64,000 nt of DNA from JANXZS01 sp963797255 (GCA_963797255.1 CAWCOV010000015.1:682001-746000), one strand, 5' to 3'. Shown: positions 52,171 to 62,189, numbered from the stretch's first letter. Notes: generated by a model from the letters alone, not told the origin. Numbers and translations are program-made.

Positions 52171-54909
52171 TCACTCGTATCGAAGTGCAACCATAGGGTC
52201 TACCTTGGAAGCTCTTTGCGCAGGGAAGTAGCCTGCGAACAGCGCCACCGCCAGTAGCAATATTACGGATGCAATCAGGCTCATCGGATCCGTGCCGCGA
52301 AGTCCATAAAGCATGTTCTGGATGAGGTGAGTGCCCAGCAGCGTCATTGGAATTCCAATCGCGATGCCGATCGAAACCAGCAGCACGATCTCGCGCATCA
52401 CCAACCAGCGCACGTTGCTGCGGGCCGCTCCCAGCGCCATGCGGATGCCGATCTCGTTCGTTCTCCGGTTCACCACGTACGACATCAACCCGTAAATTCC
52501 TATGCACGAAAGGAAAACTGCGAGCAGTCCGAAAAATGCCGACAACTGCGCCACCAGCCGCTGATTCGTTATGGTTCGGGAAACTTGTTCGTCCAGCGTG
52601 GTCACATGCGTAATCGCCAGCGTGTGGTCTATGGAATGGATCGCCTGCTGCACCGCAGTCGAAACAGAGTTGAAGTCGCCGGCATAGCGAACCTCGAAAT
52701 CGCCAAAGCCCCACGGCCGCTGCACGTAAGAAAGGTAGTTAATGTATCGCGGCTTCTCCTCAAGGTTGCGGAATTTTACGTCCTTGACGATGCCGATCAC
52801 TTCGTAATCATTCTCCGGTTTGTGGTCGCCGACGTTGAAGTGCCGCCCGATAGGATTACCGGGAGGGAACAGGTTTTTGGCCATGCGTTCGCTGATGACA
52901 GCAACGTGCTGCGACGTAGCCGTATCCTGCGGGCCAAACGTGCGTCCCGCTAGAAGTGGAATCTGCATCGTCTCGAAATACCCGTTACCAACCACATTGT
53001 GGTGGATGTTGACGTCTTCGTCGCGAGTCATCCCAGCCACGAAGATGTTGTCGCTCCAACTTCCTTCATGAAAGGTGAACGAAGAAAAGCTGGCGGCCTT
53101 CACGCCCGGCAGTGCGCTCACGCGGGCTTCAATCTGCTGGAACAGTGCATTCAGGCGTGGATCCTCGCCCTTGATGCCGGTGGAGTCGGTGTCGAGCTGC
53201 AGTCGCAAAACGTTCTCGCGATTGAATCCGGGATCAATGTCGTTGAGCTTCACCAGGCTGCGCAGAAACAGTCCCGCGCCAACCATTAGAACCAGCGACA
53301 ACGCTACTTGCGACACAACGAGTGCCTTGCCGAGCGGATTCTTTGCTCCCGCGCTGCCGGGTCCACGACCGTCCTTGAGTGAGTCGGTCAGCTGCAGACG
53401 GGTAGCGCGGAAGGCCGGTATCGTCCCAAACAGAATCGCGGTAATCACCGTGATCGCGAAGGTAAAGCCCAGTAGTCGAAGGTCGAGGCCAATCTTTATC
53501 GGAAGGATCTCGAAGTCGCCCGAGATCACACGCAGTAGAAACCTGTTGGCGATTACGCCGAACACAATGCCAAGCAGTCCCCCAGCCAACGCCAGCATCA
53601 GGCTCTCCGTAAGCAGTTGCCGGATCAGGCGCGAACGACGTGCTCCCAGCGCCTGCCGCACTGCCAGTTCGCGTGCACGCGTCGTGGAGCGCGCCAGCAA
53701 CAGGTTGGCAATATTCGCGCATGCTATCAGCAGCACCAGCGCCACTACAGCCATCAATATCTGCAGTGGTTCGGAGAATTCGCGGCGGATCATCGAAAGG
53801 CCATTGGCCATTGGCGTAAGCGGGATGTGGCTCTTGTTGAGTTCATCCAGGTTCTTTTGAGAAAGTTCCGCGTCAGAAAAGCCGAGAGTAATTTGATTTT
53901 GCAGCAGGTTCACGTTCGCCGTGGCTTGCGCAATGCTGACGCCGGGCTTCAACCGTCCAATCAGGTTGAGCGACATGGTGAAATTTTTGTTGTACGTATC
54001 CCAGCCGGGAGGAACGGATTTGGTCATGCACAGCGGCACCCACATGTCAGGCGACTCGCCGACCTCGGTACCAAAAAATTCCGGCGGCGCTACACCCACA
54101 ATGTTGAAAAGAGTAGTGCCCAGCTTGAGTTTGCGGTCCGTAACATGCGGATCGGCGGCGAGACTGCGCTCCCAGAATCCATGGCTCACCACAACGACAG
54201 GATGATTGCCCTCTGAAGTGTCGTCGGATTCGTTGAGGGTGCGGCCAATCTGCGGCGCCACGCCCAGCAGTGGGAAGTACGAGCCCGAGACAAGCGCAAC
54301 GTGCATCACTTCAGACTCGGCTCCAAGCTGCCCTGACTCGCTCCCGACGTAGCCATGCACCTTGTCGATCATGCTGAAAGTGGCGGCAACGTCGGAGAAG
54401 ACAGCGTTCTTCTGCTGCAGTTGCCGGAAGAATGGATAGGAGTAGAGCTCGGTGTTCGCAAACGATTCGCCGATACCTATTGCCTGGCCCTTGCCGAGTA
54501 GAACAAGTTGCTCGGGATTTTTCACCGGGAGCGAGCGCAGCAGCACAGCATCCAGAAGGCTGAAGATCGCAGTGTTCGCGCCGATGCCCAGCGCCAACGA
54601 GACCAGCGCGACAATCGTGAGCCCCGGGCTGCGGAGAAGCGCACGCGTTCCGTAAACAACGTCTTGCACAAAGCTTTCCAGGATTTCGGATCCCCAGGTC
54701 ATTTGGCTCTTCTCCTTGAGACGCGTGGTGTTGCCGAATTTCACATGCGCCGTGTGACGGGCCTTTTCCGGCGACAGGCCTCGATCGATGAGTTGCTCTT
54801 CACGAAGCTTGAGATGAAGCCGCATCTCTTCTTCCAGATCGCGGTCCAGTTGATCGCGATGCCGGGTCATTCGCAGACGTCTTAGCAATTCGCTGGTTAA
54901 TCCCATCAC
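52171..54909 (-). CDS. MacB/FtsX-type large permease (acidobacterial ADOP family)
   Basis: 912 residues. The N-terminal cytoplasmic segment (RHRDQLDRDLEEEMRLHLKLREEQLIDRGLSPEKARH) is the signature of acidobacterial duplicated orphan permeases. Then come FVQDVVYGTRALLRSPGLTIVALVSLALGIGANTAIFSLLDAVL, a large periplasmic MacB-PCD domain, and two FtsX permease blocks (VALVLLIACANIANLLLARSTTRARELAVRQALGARRSRL; LSAFFGLLAVFLSCIGIYGLMSYVVNRRTNEIGIRMALGA). No ATPase domain is present. The substrate is unknown; related permeases export drugs or lipoproteins. It starts 4 bases after the PadR gene, so they form one unit. Confidence 0.94.
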   Translation of the reverse strand: MMGLTSELLRRLRMTRHRDQLDRDLEEEMRLHLKLREEQLIDRGLSPEKARHTAHVKFGNTTRLKEKSQMTWGSEILESFVQDVVYGTRALLRSPGLTIVALVSLALGIGANTAIFSLLDAVLLRSLPVKNPEQLVLLGKGQAIGIGESFANTELYSYPFFRQLQQKNAVFSDVAATFSMIDKVHGYVGSESGQLGAESEVMHVALVSGSYFPLLGVAPQIGRTLNESDDTSEGNHPVVVVSHGFWERSLAADPHVTDRKLKLGTTLFNIVGVAPPEFFGTEVGESPDMWVPLCMTKSVPPGWDTYNKNFTMSLNLIGRLKPGVSIAQATANVNLLQNQITLGFSDAELSQKNLDELNKSHIPLTPMANGLSMIRREFSEPLQILMAVVALVLLIACANIANLLLARSTTRARELAVRQALGARRSRLIRQLLTESLMLALAGGLLGIVFGVIANRFLLRVISGDFEILPIKIGLDLRLLGFTFAITVITAILFGTIPAFRATRLQLTDSLKDGRGPGSAGAKNPLGKALVVSQVALSLVLMVGAGLFLRSLVKLNDIDPGFNRENVLRLQLDTDSTGIKGEDPRLNALFQQIEARVSALPGVKAASFSSFTFHEGSWSDNIFVAGMTRDEDVNIHHNVVGNGYFETMQIPLLAGRTFGPQDTATSQHVAVISERMAKNLFPPGNPIGRHFNVGDHKPENDYEVIGIVKDVKFRNLEEKPRYINYLSYVQRPWGFGDFEVRYAGDFNSVSTAVQQAIHSIDHTLAITHVTTLDEQVSRTITNQRLVAQLSAFFGLLAVFLSCIGIYGLMSYVVNRRTNEIGIRMALGAARSNVRWLVMREIVLLVSIGIAIGIPMTLLGTHLIQNMLYGLRGTDPMSLIASVILLLAVALFAGYFPAQRASKVDPMVALRYE

Positions 54910-54913
54910 ACCC

Positions 54914-55279
54914 TCACGCCGTTTCGATCACGCGGGTTATCGCGCCCATTACACGCTCAAATTGTGAGACTTCAACATGCAGCCGTTTGCGCCCCTCGGC
55001 GGTCAGCTTGTAGTAGCGCGCACGGCGATTGCCCGCAGTCACTCCCCACTCCGCAGTCACCCAGCCTTTTATCAACATGCGTTGCAGCGCAGGGTAGAGC
55101 GAGCCTTCTTCCACCTGGAGAACATCGTCGGAAGTGCGCTCAATGCCTTCCGCAATCTCGTAGCCGTGCAGCGTGCCATGCACCGCCAGCATTTTCAGAA
55201 TGAGCAGATAAAGCGTGCCGGGAGGAATTTCATCTCGGTCGATTTCAGGATTATTCTTACGGGGAATAAATGCGGTCAT
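54914..55279 (-). CDS. PadR-family transcription regulator
   Basis: About 121 residues from ATG 55279, which has GGAG 8 bases upstream. The winged helix reads TLYLLILKMLAVHGTLHGYEIAEGIERTSDDVLQVEEGSLYPALQRMLIKGWVTAEW, with NRRARYYKLTAEGRKRL as the wing and the dimer helix at the end. The pairing with an ADOP permease is typical for acidobacteria, and PadR usually represses its own operon. A perfect palindrome lies just upstream of it. Confidence 0.93.
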   Translation of the reverse strand: MTAFIPRKNNPEIDRDEIPPGTLYLLILKMLAVHGTLHGYEIAEGIERTSDDVLQVEEGSLYPALQRMLIKGWVTAEWGVTAGNRRARYYKLTAEGRKRLHVEVSQFERVMGAITRVIETA

Positions 55280-55310
55280 AAGCAAGGCTCCGGGGATAAC
55301 TACCCACTAA

Positions 55311-55325
55311 CATAGTTAGACTATG
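55311..55325. promoter_or_regulatory. Palindrome CATAGT-TAG-ACTATG, likely PadR operator
   Basis: Six-base arms with a three-base centre, 32 bases upstream of the PadR start and in the gap shared with the convergent DUF1080 3' end. The spacing and symmetry suit a PadR dimer. No second copy was seen nearby. Confidence 0.6.
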
Positions 55326-55392
55326 CCAGTCTGCCCCGCACCCGCCCATCTGTCAAGTCGCCTTCTGGCCCGCAAGCAAATTCAAACGCGAC

Positions 55393-56286
55393 TCAATCGA
55401 ACTTTCGCAGCCAAATATCCCGCACGGAAATCTTGCACGGCTGGCTCTCAATCTCAAATCCAATCAACCCCGGCTGGTTATTCACGGAGTCCTTGTTGTC
55501 ATCGATAAATATCGCCATTAACTGCCCGTTCATAATGTGCATCATCACGCCGCCGCGCGCGATGATTTCGTAATCGTTCCAGTCATTCACCTTCACATAT
55601 CCGCCCAGTGCCTGGATGTCCCCGATCCTCGCGACCAGCCGATTCGTCTGGCCCGGCAGTGCCTGCGTCACCTGTCCGCGATACGCGAGAATACCTTGCA
55701 TCGTGTTCTCGGAATACCACTGCCCCGTGAACGCCGCCGTCTGCGGAACAACCGGAAACCAGAAGTCCGCTTGCGGCCCCGTCATCATGTATTTCAAATC
55801 ATAAGGAGGCTCGCCCGTCGGCTGTAGTCGCGTCCACGGCACGCCCGTAACACTGCGATACTGAATGCCTCCACCGCCGCCCTTCTCAATTTTCATCTGC
55901 AGCTTCAAATCGAAGTCGCGTGTCTTGTCGCCGCGATACACAATGTAGTTGTTGCCCTTCGCCTTGCCCTCGACCGTTTCGCCCACCATCAGGCCATCTT
56001 CCACCCGCCAGATGCTCGTATCAACATCCCACCCCGCAAAACTCTTCCCGTCGAAGATCTGCTTGTAGCCGGTATGCTCGTCAATGTCGTAAGGCGCGGG
56101 ATCATGAAACTTCGGCATCCCCGGAATCTTCTCGCCATGCGGCCCCGTCTGCGGTGGCGCCACAGCAGGAGACTCCAGCGCCGGCGGCACCGTTTGTGCA
56201 GCAAGTGATCCTGGAACCATCGCCAGCGATGTACCCACCAACCCCACTACCAATCCACCAACGAACCGCGTAAGCATTCGAGACAT
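55393..56286 (-). CDS. DUF1080 (3-keto-disaccharide hydrolase-like) secreted protein
   Basis: 297 residues from ATG 56286, with a signal sequence (GGLVVGLVGTSLAMVPGSLAAQ). The jelly-roll domain has GYKQIFDGKSFAGWDVD, WRVEDGLMVGE, DFDLKLQMKIEKGGGGGIQYRS, GILAYRGQVTQALPG and the end IGFEIESQPCKISVRDIWLRKF. The family is linked to carbohydrate breakdown by a 3-keto route or acts as a lectin-like module. It is divergent from the GH92 gene across a 200-base spacer. Confidence 0.9.
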   Translation of the reverse strand: MSRMLTRFVGGLVVGLVGTSLAMVPGSLAAQTVPPALESPAVAPPQTGPHGEKIPGMPKFHDPAPYDIDEHTGYKQIFDGKSFAGWDVDTSIWRVEDGLMVGETVEGKAKGNNYIVYRGDKTRDFDLKLQMKIEKGGGGGIQYRSVTGVPWTRLQPTGEPPYDLKYMMTGPQADFWFPVVPQTAAFTGQWYSENTMQGILAYRGQVTQALPGQTNRLVARIGDIQALGGYVKVNDWNDYEIIARGGVMMHIMNGQLMAIFIDDNKDSVNNQPGLIGFEIESQPCKISVRDIWLRKFD

Positions 56287-56484
56287 GCGCGTGAAGCCCC
56301 CTATCCATACGATGCAAATCAATAGGAGTCTAGTCGGAGCCATCGTGATTAGCGACAGCTTTCTCGCGACTAAGTTATGGTGGAGGGTCGCGGAAGTTCG
56401 CGTTCCATCGGTCTCCGCGCAAACGAATTTAGGCTCGAACGGGATGCAGTCATCCAGCATCACCGGGCAAAGAGGAAGATCAGT

Positions 56485-58707
56485 TTGAAAATCGCAGAAC
56501 GCATTGTCACGACCACTCGCCACCAATCGCTCCCCGCCACCACACTCGCCCTGGCCCTGGCGATCCTCGCTCCCCAGGCACACGCGCAGGTGGAGTATGT
56601 CGACCCCACCATCGGCAATGTCGGCATTCTTCTTGAGCCAACTCGCCCCGCCGTGTTTCTGCCCAACAGCATGGTGCGCGTCTATCCCGTCCGCGCAGAT
56701 GCACTCGATGATCAGATCAAATCCTTCCCCCTCACCATCAGTTCGCATCGCATGCACGAGCTCTTCAGCATCATGCCCGGAGCCATCGCCCCCGCGGCCT
56801 ACGATCAGGAAAAGACCACGCCCTATTACTACTCCGTGCGCTTCGACGATTCCCTTATCCAGACAGAGTTCGCGCCCACCGAACGTTGCGGCTACTTTCA
56901 TTTCACCTTCCCTAGCGGCAATGCCTCCGTCGTCCTCGCCAACCGCCTTGCCGGAGACCTGCGCTTCGAGAACAATGCAGTACTCGGCGAAGAAAACTTC
57001 GACGGCATGAAGGCCTATGTCTACGGCGAATTCAGTTCGCCCGTCACGTCCAAATCAGAAGACTTTAAAGAAGGGAAGCAGCTCACCGCCAATTCACCCA
57101 ACACGAAGTCACTCGATTTTCGCTACGGCATTTCCTTCATCAGCACGGAGCAGGCAAAGCAAAATCTTCGCCACGAAATTCCCGCATGGGGACTAGCCAC
57201 CATAAAAGACGCGGCCCACGCGCGCTGGAACAAAGCTCTCGGTCAGATCGCAGTCGAAGGCGGCACGGAAGCGCAACGCAAAGTCTTCTACACCGCGCTC
57301 TATCGCTGCTTCGAGCGCATGGTCAACATCACGGAAGACGGCCGCTATTACAGTGGATTCGATCACCAGGTCCACACGGACGCGCGCCCCTTCTACGTCG
57401 ACAACTGGCTTTGGGATACCTACCGCGCGTTGGAGCCGCTCATCACGCTGCTCAATCCTGAAATGGAAGCCGACAAGATCCAGTCCTATGTCCGCATGTA
57501 CCAGCAATCCGGAATCATGCCCACGTTCGCCATCGTCAGCGGCCCCTACGCCTGCATGAACGGCAACCACTCCGCGCCCTGGTTTGCCGACGCGTATTTC
57601 AAAGGCGTGCGCAACTTCGATCTGCCGACAGCGTATGAAGGAGTCAAGAAGCGCTCCCTCGAAGTCACCATGCTTCCGTGGAGCCTCGCAGCAAAAGGCC
57701 CATTGGACGACTTCTACTACAAGCATGGATACATGCCCGCACTGCGCCCCGGAGAAGCGGAGACCGTGCCCGGCGTTCACGCCTTTGAGAAGCGTCAGCC
57801 AGTACCCGTCACGCTCGGGAACAGCTACGACGATTGGAGCATCGCGCAGCTTGCCCGCGTCCTCAACAAGCCTGAAGATGAGAAGTTCTTTCTCCAGCGC
57901 GCCGCCAATTACAAAAATCTTTTCCGCGCAGACAAAGCGCTCATGTGGCCGAAAGATTCAAGCGGTAATTGGATCGAGCCCATGGATCCCAAGTTCGATG
58001 GCGGCATGGGTGCGCGCGACTACTACGACGAGAACAACGGCTACACCTACACGTGGGATGTAGCGCACGACTACAACGGCCTTATCGCGCTCATGGGCGG
58101 CCCCGCAAAGGCGCAGGACAATCTCGATCAGCTATTCCGAGAACCGCTCGGCCGCTCGAAATATGAGTTTCAGGCAAAGCTGCCCGACTCCACCTCCATG
58201 GCCGGACAGTTCTCGATGGGCAACGAGCCCAGCTTCGCCATCCCATACATCTACAACCGCCTCGGCGCGCCTTGGAAGACGCAGAAGCGCGTGCGCATGT
58301 TGCTCGAATCGTTTTTCCCGGGCACGCTGCATGGCATCCCCGGCGACGAGGACGGCGGCGGCATGAGCGCCTTCGTCGTCTTTTCCATGATGGGCTTCTA
58401 TCCCGTCACACCCGGAATTCCCACCTACGACATCGGCAGCCCCATCTTCGAAAAGGTCGTCATTCACCTGAAGAATGGAAAAGATTTCTCCGTCATCGCT
58501 CTCAACAATTCCCGCGACAACAAATACGTCCAAAGCATTCGCCTGAACGGAAAGACGCTGGATCAAGTCTGGTTTCGCCACGCCGACATAGCCAACGGCG
58601 GCACGCTAGAACTGACCATGTCCAACACTCCGAACACGACACTCGGATCAAACCCATCCACCTTCCCACCCGCATCCATTGACACAAATCCCGAGGACTA
58701 TCGATAA
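56485..58707 (+). CDS. GH92-family alpha-mannosidase-type glycosidase, secreted
   Basis: 740 residues from TTG 56485, which follows GAGGA and leads into a signal peptide (TTLALALAILAPQAHAQ). The chain starts VEYVDPTIGNVG, the family N-terminal signature, and the (alpha/alpha)6 barrel has DNWLWDTYRALEPLITLLNPE, NGNHSAPWFADAYFKG, GYTYTWDVAHDYNGLIALMGG and GDEDGGGMSAFVVFSMMGFYPVTPG. The GDEDGGGMSA stretch holds calcium and catalytic-region residues. These are calcium-dependent exo-mannosidases acting outside or in the periplasm. An upstream ATG at 56377 would place the signal peptide too far inside the protein. Confidence 0.95.
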   Translation: MKIAERIVTTTRHQSLPATTLALALAILAPQAHAQVEYVDPTIGNVGILLEPTRPAVFLPNSMVRVYPVRADALDDQIKSFPLTISSHRMHELFSIMPGAIAPAAYDQEKTTPYYYSVRFDDSLIQTEFAPTERCGYFHFTFPSGNASVVLANRLAGDLRFENNAVLGEENFDGMKAYVYGEFSSPVTSKSEDFKEGKQLTANSPNTKSLDFRYGISFISTEQAKQNLRHEIPAWGLATIKDAAHARWNKALGQIAVEGGTEAQRKVFYTALYRCFERMVNITEDGRYYSGFDHQVHTDARPFYVDNWLWDTYRALEPLITLLNPEMEADKIQSYVRMYQQSGIMPTFAIVSGPYACMNGNHSAPWFADAYFKGVRNFDLPTAYEGVKKRSLEVTMLPWSLAAKGPLDDFYYKHGYMPALRPGEAETVPGVHAFEKRQPVPVTLGNSYDDWSIAQLARVLNKPEDEKFFLQRAANYKNLFRADKALMWPKDSSGNWIEPMDPKFDGGMGARDYYDENNGYTYTWDVAHDYNGLIALMGGPAKAQDNLDQLFREPLGRSKYEFQAKLPDSTSMAGQFSMGNEPSFAIPYIYNRLGAPWKTQKRVRMLLESFFPGTLHGIPGDEDGGGMSAFVVFSMMGFYPVTPGIPTYDIGSPIFEKVVIHLKNGKDFSVIALNNSRDNKYVQSIRLNGKTLDQVWFRHADIANGGTLELTMSNTPNTTLGSNPSTFPPASIDTNPEDYR

Positions 58708-58731
58708 ACAGGGTGCAGCATCCTGAGTGCT

Positions 58732-59198
58732 TTACTTGGAAGATTTTTCGACGACCCACCCGTAGGTTGTCTGTAGATCGGCTGTCCGCCATCGAGTGAC
58801 TTCTTCCAGGCAGGCTAAGTGCGCAGGGGTATGTCCCGTTCCACCTTCATAAAGGCTCTCTTCCGCGTCACACGAGGCATTGCGGAACTTCAGCCAAATT
58901 GCTGTGCTGCTAACAGTCTTTGTTGGTCGTCGGGCCGCAACACGTCATAGATCTGCTGGTATTTCAGATTCAACTTCCGGTCAGCATCTCTGTAAGCGTT
59001 GCCGAAACACTTTGAAATATCGACTGTCGTCACAGCCTTCCGGCAAGGCGCATCCGGTGAATTCATGTGTTGTGCATGAGTAAAGACGCTGAGGCACGAA
59101 AAAACAGCGAACTTTAGCTTGCCGCGGAGAACATTCGAATCATGGAAAAAAGATAGCAGGAGGTTCCACCCAACGATCACAGAATAAGGGTGCCCCAT
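58732..59198 (-). pseudogene. LprI-like DUF1311 protein, one-base frameshift
   Basis: The first frame reads CRKAVTTVDISKCFGNAYRDADRKLNLKYQQIYDVL and ends at AAQQFG. The next frame continues exactly with the rest of the domain: IWLKFRNASCDAEESLYEGG, LACLEEVTRWRTADLQTTYGW, then a stop at 58732. One A missing near 58898 (CAATTTGG instead of CAAATTTGG) accounts for the break. Together the two halves give a typical DUF1311 with its four cysteines. The family includes lysozyme inhibitors. The N terminus is unclear; a signal-like run lies at KFAVFSCLSVFTHAQ. Confidence 0.72.
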
Positions 59199-59360
59199 CC
59201 TTCGCCGTATTTGCGAAGGGTGGGATCAACGGATCTCCATCAATTTCGCTTGCTGGGGATCGACCGGGTGGCCCATTCAAGCCTTCAGTTGGCTTGAGTG
59301 GGGTAGTTCCAGCCCCGGGCGAAGCAGGCAGCGTGTTCAAGATAACTTCTATCCCTAACC

Positions 59361-59430
59361 CGCTGACCGCTTTTTAGCTGACCGCCCTTTAGCTAACCGC
59401 CCCTTAGCTAACCGGCCTTTAGCTAATGCC
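59361..59430. repeat. 15-bp tandem repeats at the 3' side of the OmpA-like gene
   Basis: The unit AGCTAACCGCCCTTT or a variant is repeated 4.7 times: 59361-59375 (CGCTGACCGCTTTTT), 59376-59390, 59391-59405, 59406-59420 and a partial one to 59430. The array begins directly beyond the gene's stop. Its period of 15 fits a helical turn and a half. Its function is unknown. Confidence 0.9.
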
Positions 59431-61102
59431 TCAGTTCTCCTTGTGCTGCTCTGTGGGCGGCGGATCGAACATTACTCCCGGCGCCAGGATGTAAGTCTCC
59501 ACCGACCGTGTCGTCGAGCTGCCCGTTCTCACGTCGATCCTCGAAGCATCAATCCCTCTCTGCTCCTGCAGGAACGTCTTCGAGACCGTCGCACGTTCCG
59601 CCGCAAGGCCTGCTCCGTTGGGCTCGCTCGGGGGATGGTTGCCCACCAGCGTCAGCCTAGTTCCCGGCCTTTGCTGCATCGTCACCGCAATCTCGTCCAG
59701 GCAGGTGGTGGAGGCAGCATCCAGTTGCATCTTGCGGCCTTCCTTGTTTTCGAACGACAGGCTGCATCCCTTAAGGATCTTCGCGGTCTCGCTTCCGGCC
59801 GCCCATGCAGGCAGCGGCGGGGCCTCTACAGTGGGTGCTGCAGGCGTCGGTGCCGCTGCTACCGCTGGTGGGCCAATCCTTACCACTGGAGGCGTTGCAG
59901 GGGCTGCTGGAGCCTCGGGCGCCGCCATCTTCACGTTCACTACCGTCGATCGCTTCCGCCGTTTGCCCCAGATCGTCCTTCACCCGGCACGTAGCGGTGA
60001 TCGTCTCCGCGCCGCCGGACTGCAGCCGCGCTGTCGATCCGTTAGGGCGAATCTGCCCGGCACTGGTGGTAAAGCTGTAAATCAGTTTGCGATTTCCGCC
60101 ACTAGTTCCAACTGCTGTAATCGTCGTTGCGTCCCCATCCTGGATCGACACGGGATCGGCAGAGCACTGAACCGTCAGGCTCGGCGCAGGCTTCAATTGG
60201 AAAGGTGCGGTGCAGGTCGCGATCGGAGTGGAGCTCTTTCCGTGCGTCAGCTGCGCCGTGGCCACGTAGCTGCCCGGCGCCATTCCCGTAGTTTCCAACA
60301 GCACATCGGGGCCTGGGTAAACCACTGTCCCTCCAGTGGACGTCCAGTGGATGCTGTACGGCTTGCTGAAATCGTAGCCCGTTGCCAACGCTGCAAGCAC
60401 AACGTGCTCGCCCGCATAGCCGTCGGCAGGATTGGTCTTGCACTCGAACGACTTCGCAACCTTCACGCCCGGAGGTTCGATTTCGCCCAGCCGGAAGGTA
60501 AGCCCCGTGCTTAATCTCGGCACGTTCACGCTCGTCGTTCCGGTCGCATCAAGAAAGTCATATTTCAAACGAACGTATTGGTAGTCGGCCTGAATCAGGC
60601 GAAACCCCACATGATGGCCGGCGCCGGAAAAAATGTAATCCACTCCGCCGCCTGCGGCCACACTCGGGTTCCATGAGCAGTCCTGCAGGTATCGAATGCC
60701 CATCTTCGTCTCGCCGAAGTCGGCATGCGCAAACACCGATAGCTGCGAGCCTGCGAAGAATCGCACCACCGGCCCACCCTGCGCGGATGAGAAACAGGTG
60801 GTCGCGTCGGATGAGCTGTAGGTGAACTGCCCCTCCACGCCAAAATTTTTGGTCACGTAATATGTCAGGCCGAAGATAGGTGCGTTGTGCGTCTCACTGA
60901 ACTTAAAGCCAAAGACTTCCCCATGCACCGTCAGGAAGGAGTAGCCGGCAAAAATATCGGCACGCGAAACTGGACGCTCAGGACTGTTTGAGACCGGAGC
61001 GTCCGGAAGTGGAACTTCAACTTTTGTGCCTTGCGCCAATACCACTGGCGCTGCCGTGCTAATTAGAAAAATACCCAGAAATGCAAAATTGCAAAGACGC
61101 AT
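59431..61102 (-). pseudogene. Outer-membrane beta-barrel/OmpA-like protein, one-base frameshift
   Basis: A signal peptide (FAFLGIFLISTAAPVVLAQ) leads to a barrel-like part (ADIFAGYSFLTVHGEVFGF, NFGVEGQFTYSSSD, HHVGFRLIQADYQYVRLKYDFL) typical of small outer-membrane proteins. The middle is Ig-like (SIHWTSTGGTVVYPGPDV; LTVQCSADPVSIQDGD). The frame breaks near 59950 (one extra A in GCGATCGACGG), and the last 160 residues lie in the other frame as STVVNVKMAAPEAPAAPATPP followed by an OmpA-like domain (MQQRPGTRLTLVGNHPPSEP and GLAAERATVSKTFLQEQRGIDASRIDVRTG). The complete form would have about 557 residues. It may bind peptidoglycan. Confidence 0.75.
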
Positions 61103-61746
61103 AGTTCAGTCCAATTCAGATCGACCGCTTGGTTTTGGCTTACGGCCGTGCTCGCTGGCGAGAAAGTTTTGTCTCCTCAGCGTGAGACTGCCGGTCCGCT
61201 CTGATTAACAACTCTCGAGGTAAATCCTCGGCTCTTGTCTGCGCCGAAGACCAGGTGCAAGTCCGGTGAGTATTCCCAACTCGCTTGATCTTCTTTCCTG
61301 CAATGGCCTGGACTGCCGACTTCGTCACCGCAAACTGTTGCCGGAACTCAGCCGATCGAATCTGCAACTAAGGTGGTATCTTTCGTAACCACCCCGGTGA
61401 CTCTTGAGTGAAGGTAACCTGCCTCCCCGGAACCGTGTATTCCACTTTGGAGGCAGATAGTGAGATTTGATCGATTGCGTTGCATTCTTCGTGAGAGGGG
61501 AATTTGAGGGATGAATCGCGGAAGGTTGGGCTGGAGTGTGATTTAAAACACACGCGTTTTTTGACAAAGCTCGTCATTTTGACGCACAAATGCGTGCATT
61601 TCTGCACTCAAAATGCAGAGGAAATATGTGCTGTTTTTGTGGGTATCTAAGGGAAAAGCCAGGTTTTTGAGCGGCGATGCCGGCCTTAGAAGGCCGGCGG
61701 CCAATGTCGGAAATTTACGAGGTTAGAATCGCGAAAAAACCGCTGA
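61103..61746. other. Intergenic region with one strong hairpin
   Basis: About 640 bases, with no reliable gene. GCCGGCCT (61679-61686) and AGGCCGGC (61691-61698) form an 8-bp stem with a TAGA loop, 49 bases beyond the STAS gene's stop. It has no T-run, so a protein-bound or rho-linked role is as likely as intrinsic termination. A TTGAC-type sequence with AT-rich DNA occurs around 61560-61600. Confidence 0.5.
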
Positions 61747-62067
61747 TTATGCGTCTTTGCAGAGCAATACACCATCCAGCCCGAGCACTTCAAGAAGCTC
61801 GCGCGTGCGGCGCGTAGGGTTAACCAGAGTGACCGTTGTACCGGCCCGCTCCGCCACCTGCCGAAGTGTCATCAACGATCCAATTCCCGCCGCATCCAAA
61901 GCCTTAACCCCAGACATATCAAGAATAATTCCAGTCGATTCCACGATCGGTAGTGCTGTGGCAAAGAGCTGTGTCTCGTTCCCGCGCACTAATCTAGGCG
62001 GACACGCCAGCAACCTTGCACCAGCAAGCGATGCATGCAGGCAGTCAATAGGGAAATGAGTTGCCAT
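61747..62067 (-). CDS. STAS-domain protein, phosphosite apparently missing
   Basis: 106 residues, a single STAS domain: GIILDMSGVKALDAAGIGSLMTLRQVAERAGTTVTLVNPTRRTRELLEVLGL. In anti-sigma-factor antagonists such as SpoIIAA the phosphorylated Ser follows the Asp of DSSGLG. Here the sequence is DAAGIG, so that position is Ala. The protein may act as an unregulated binding partner. No anti-sigma kinase gene is next to it. Confidence 0.85.
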   Translation of the reverse strand: MATHFPIDCLHASLAGARLLACPPRLVRGNETQLFATALPIVESTGIILDMSGVKALDAAGIGSLMTLRQVAERAGTTVTLVNPTRRTRELLEVLGLDGVLLCKDA

Positions 62068-62189
62068 AAATGTTCTCCTTTGTAATCTGTACTACTGATT
62101 AGACGCTCAAGCTTCTTTGAAGACTCTGTTCTTTCAGCTTGTTAAGCGACTTTTCATCAATACTTCATACTGGTAACTGGTACGCACGA

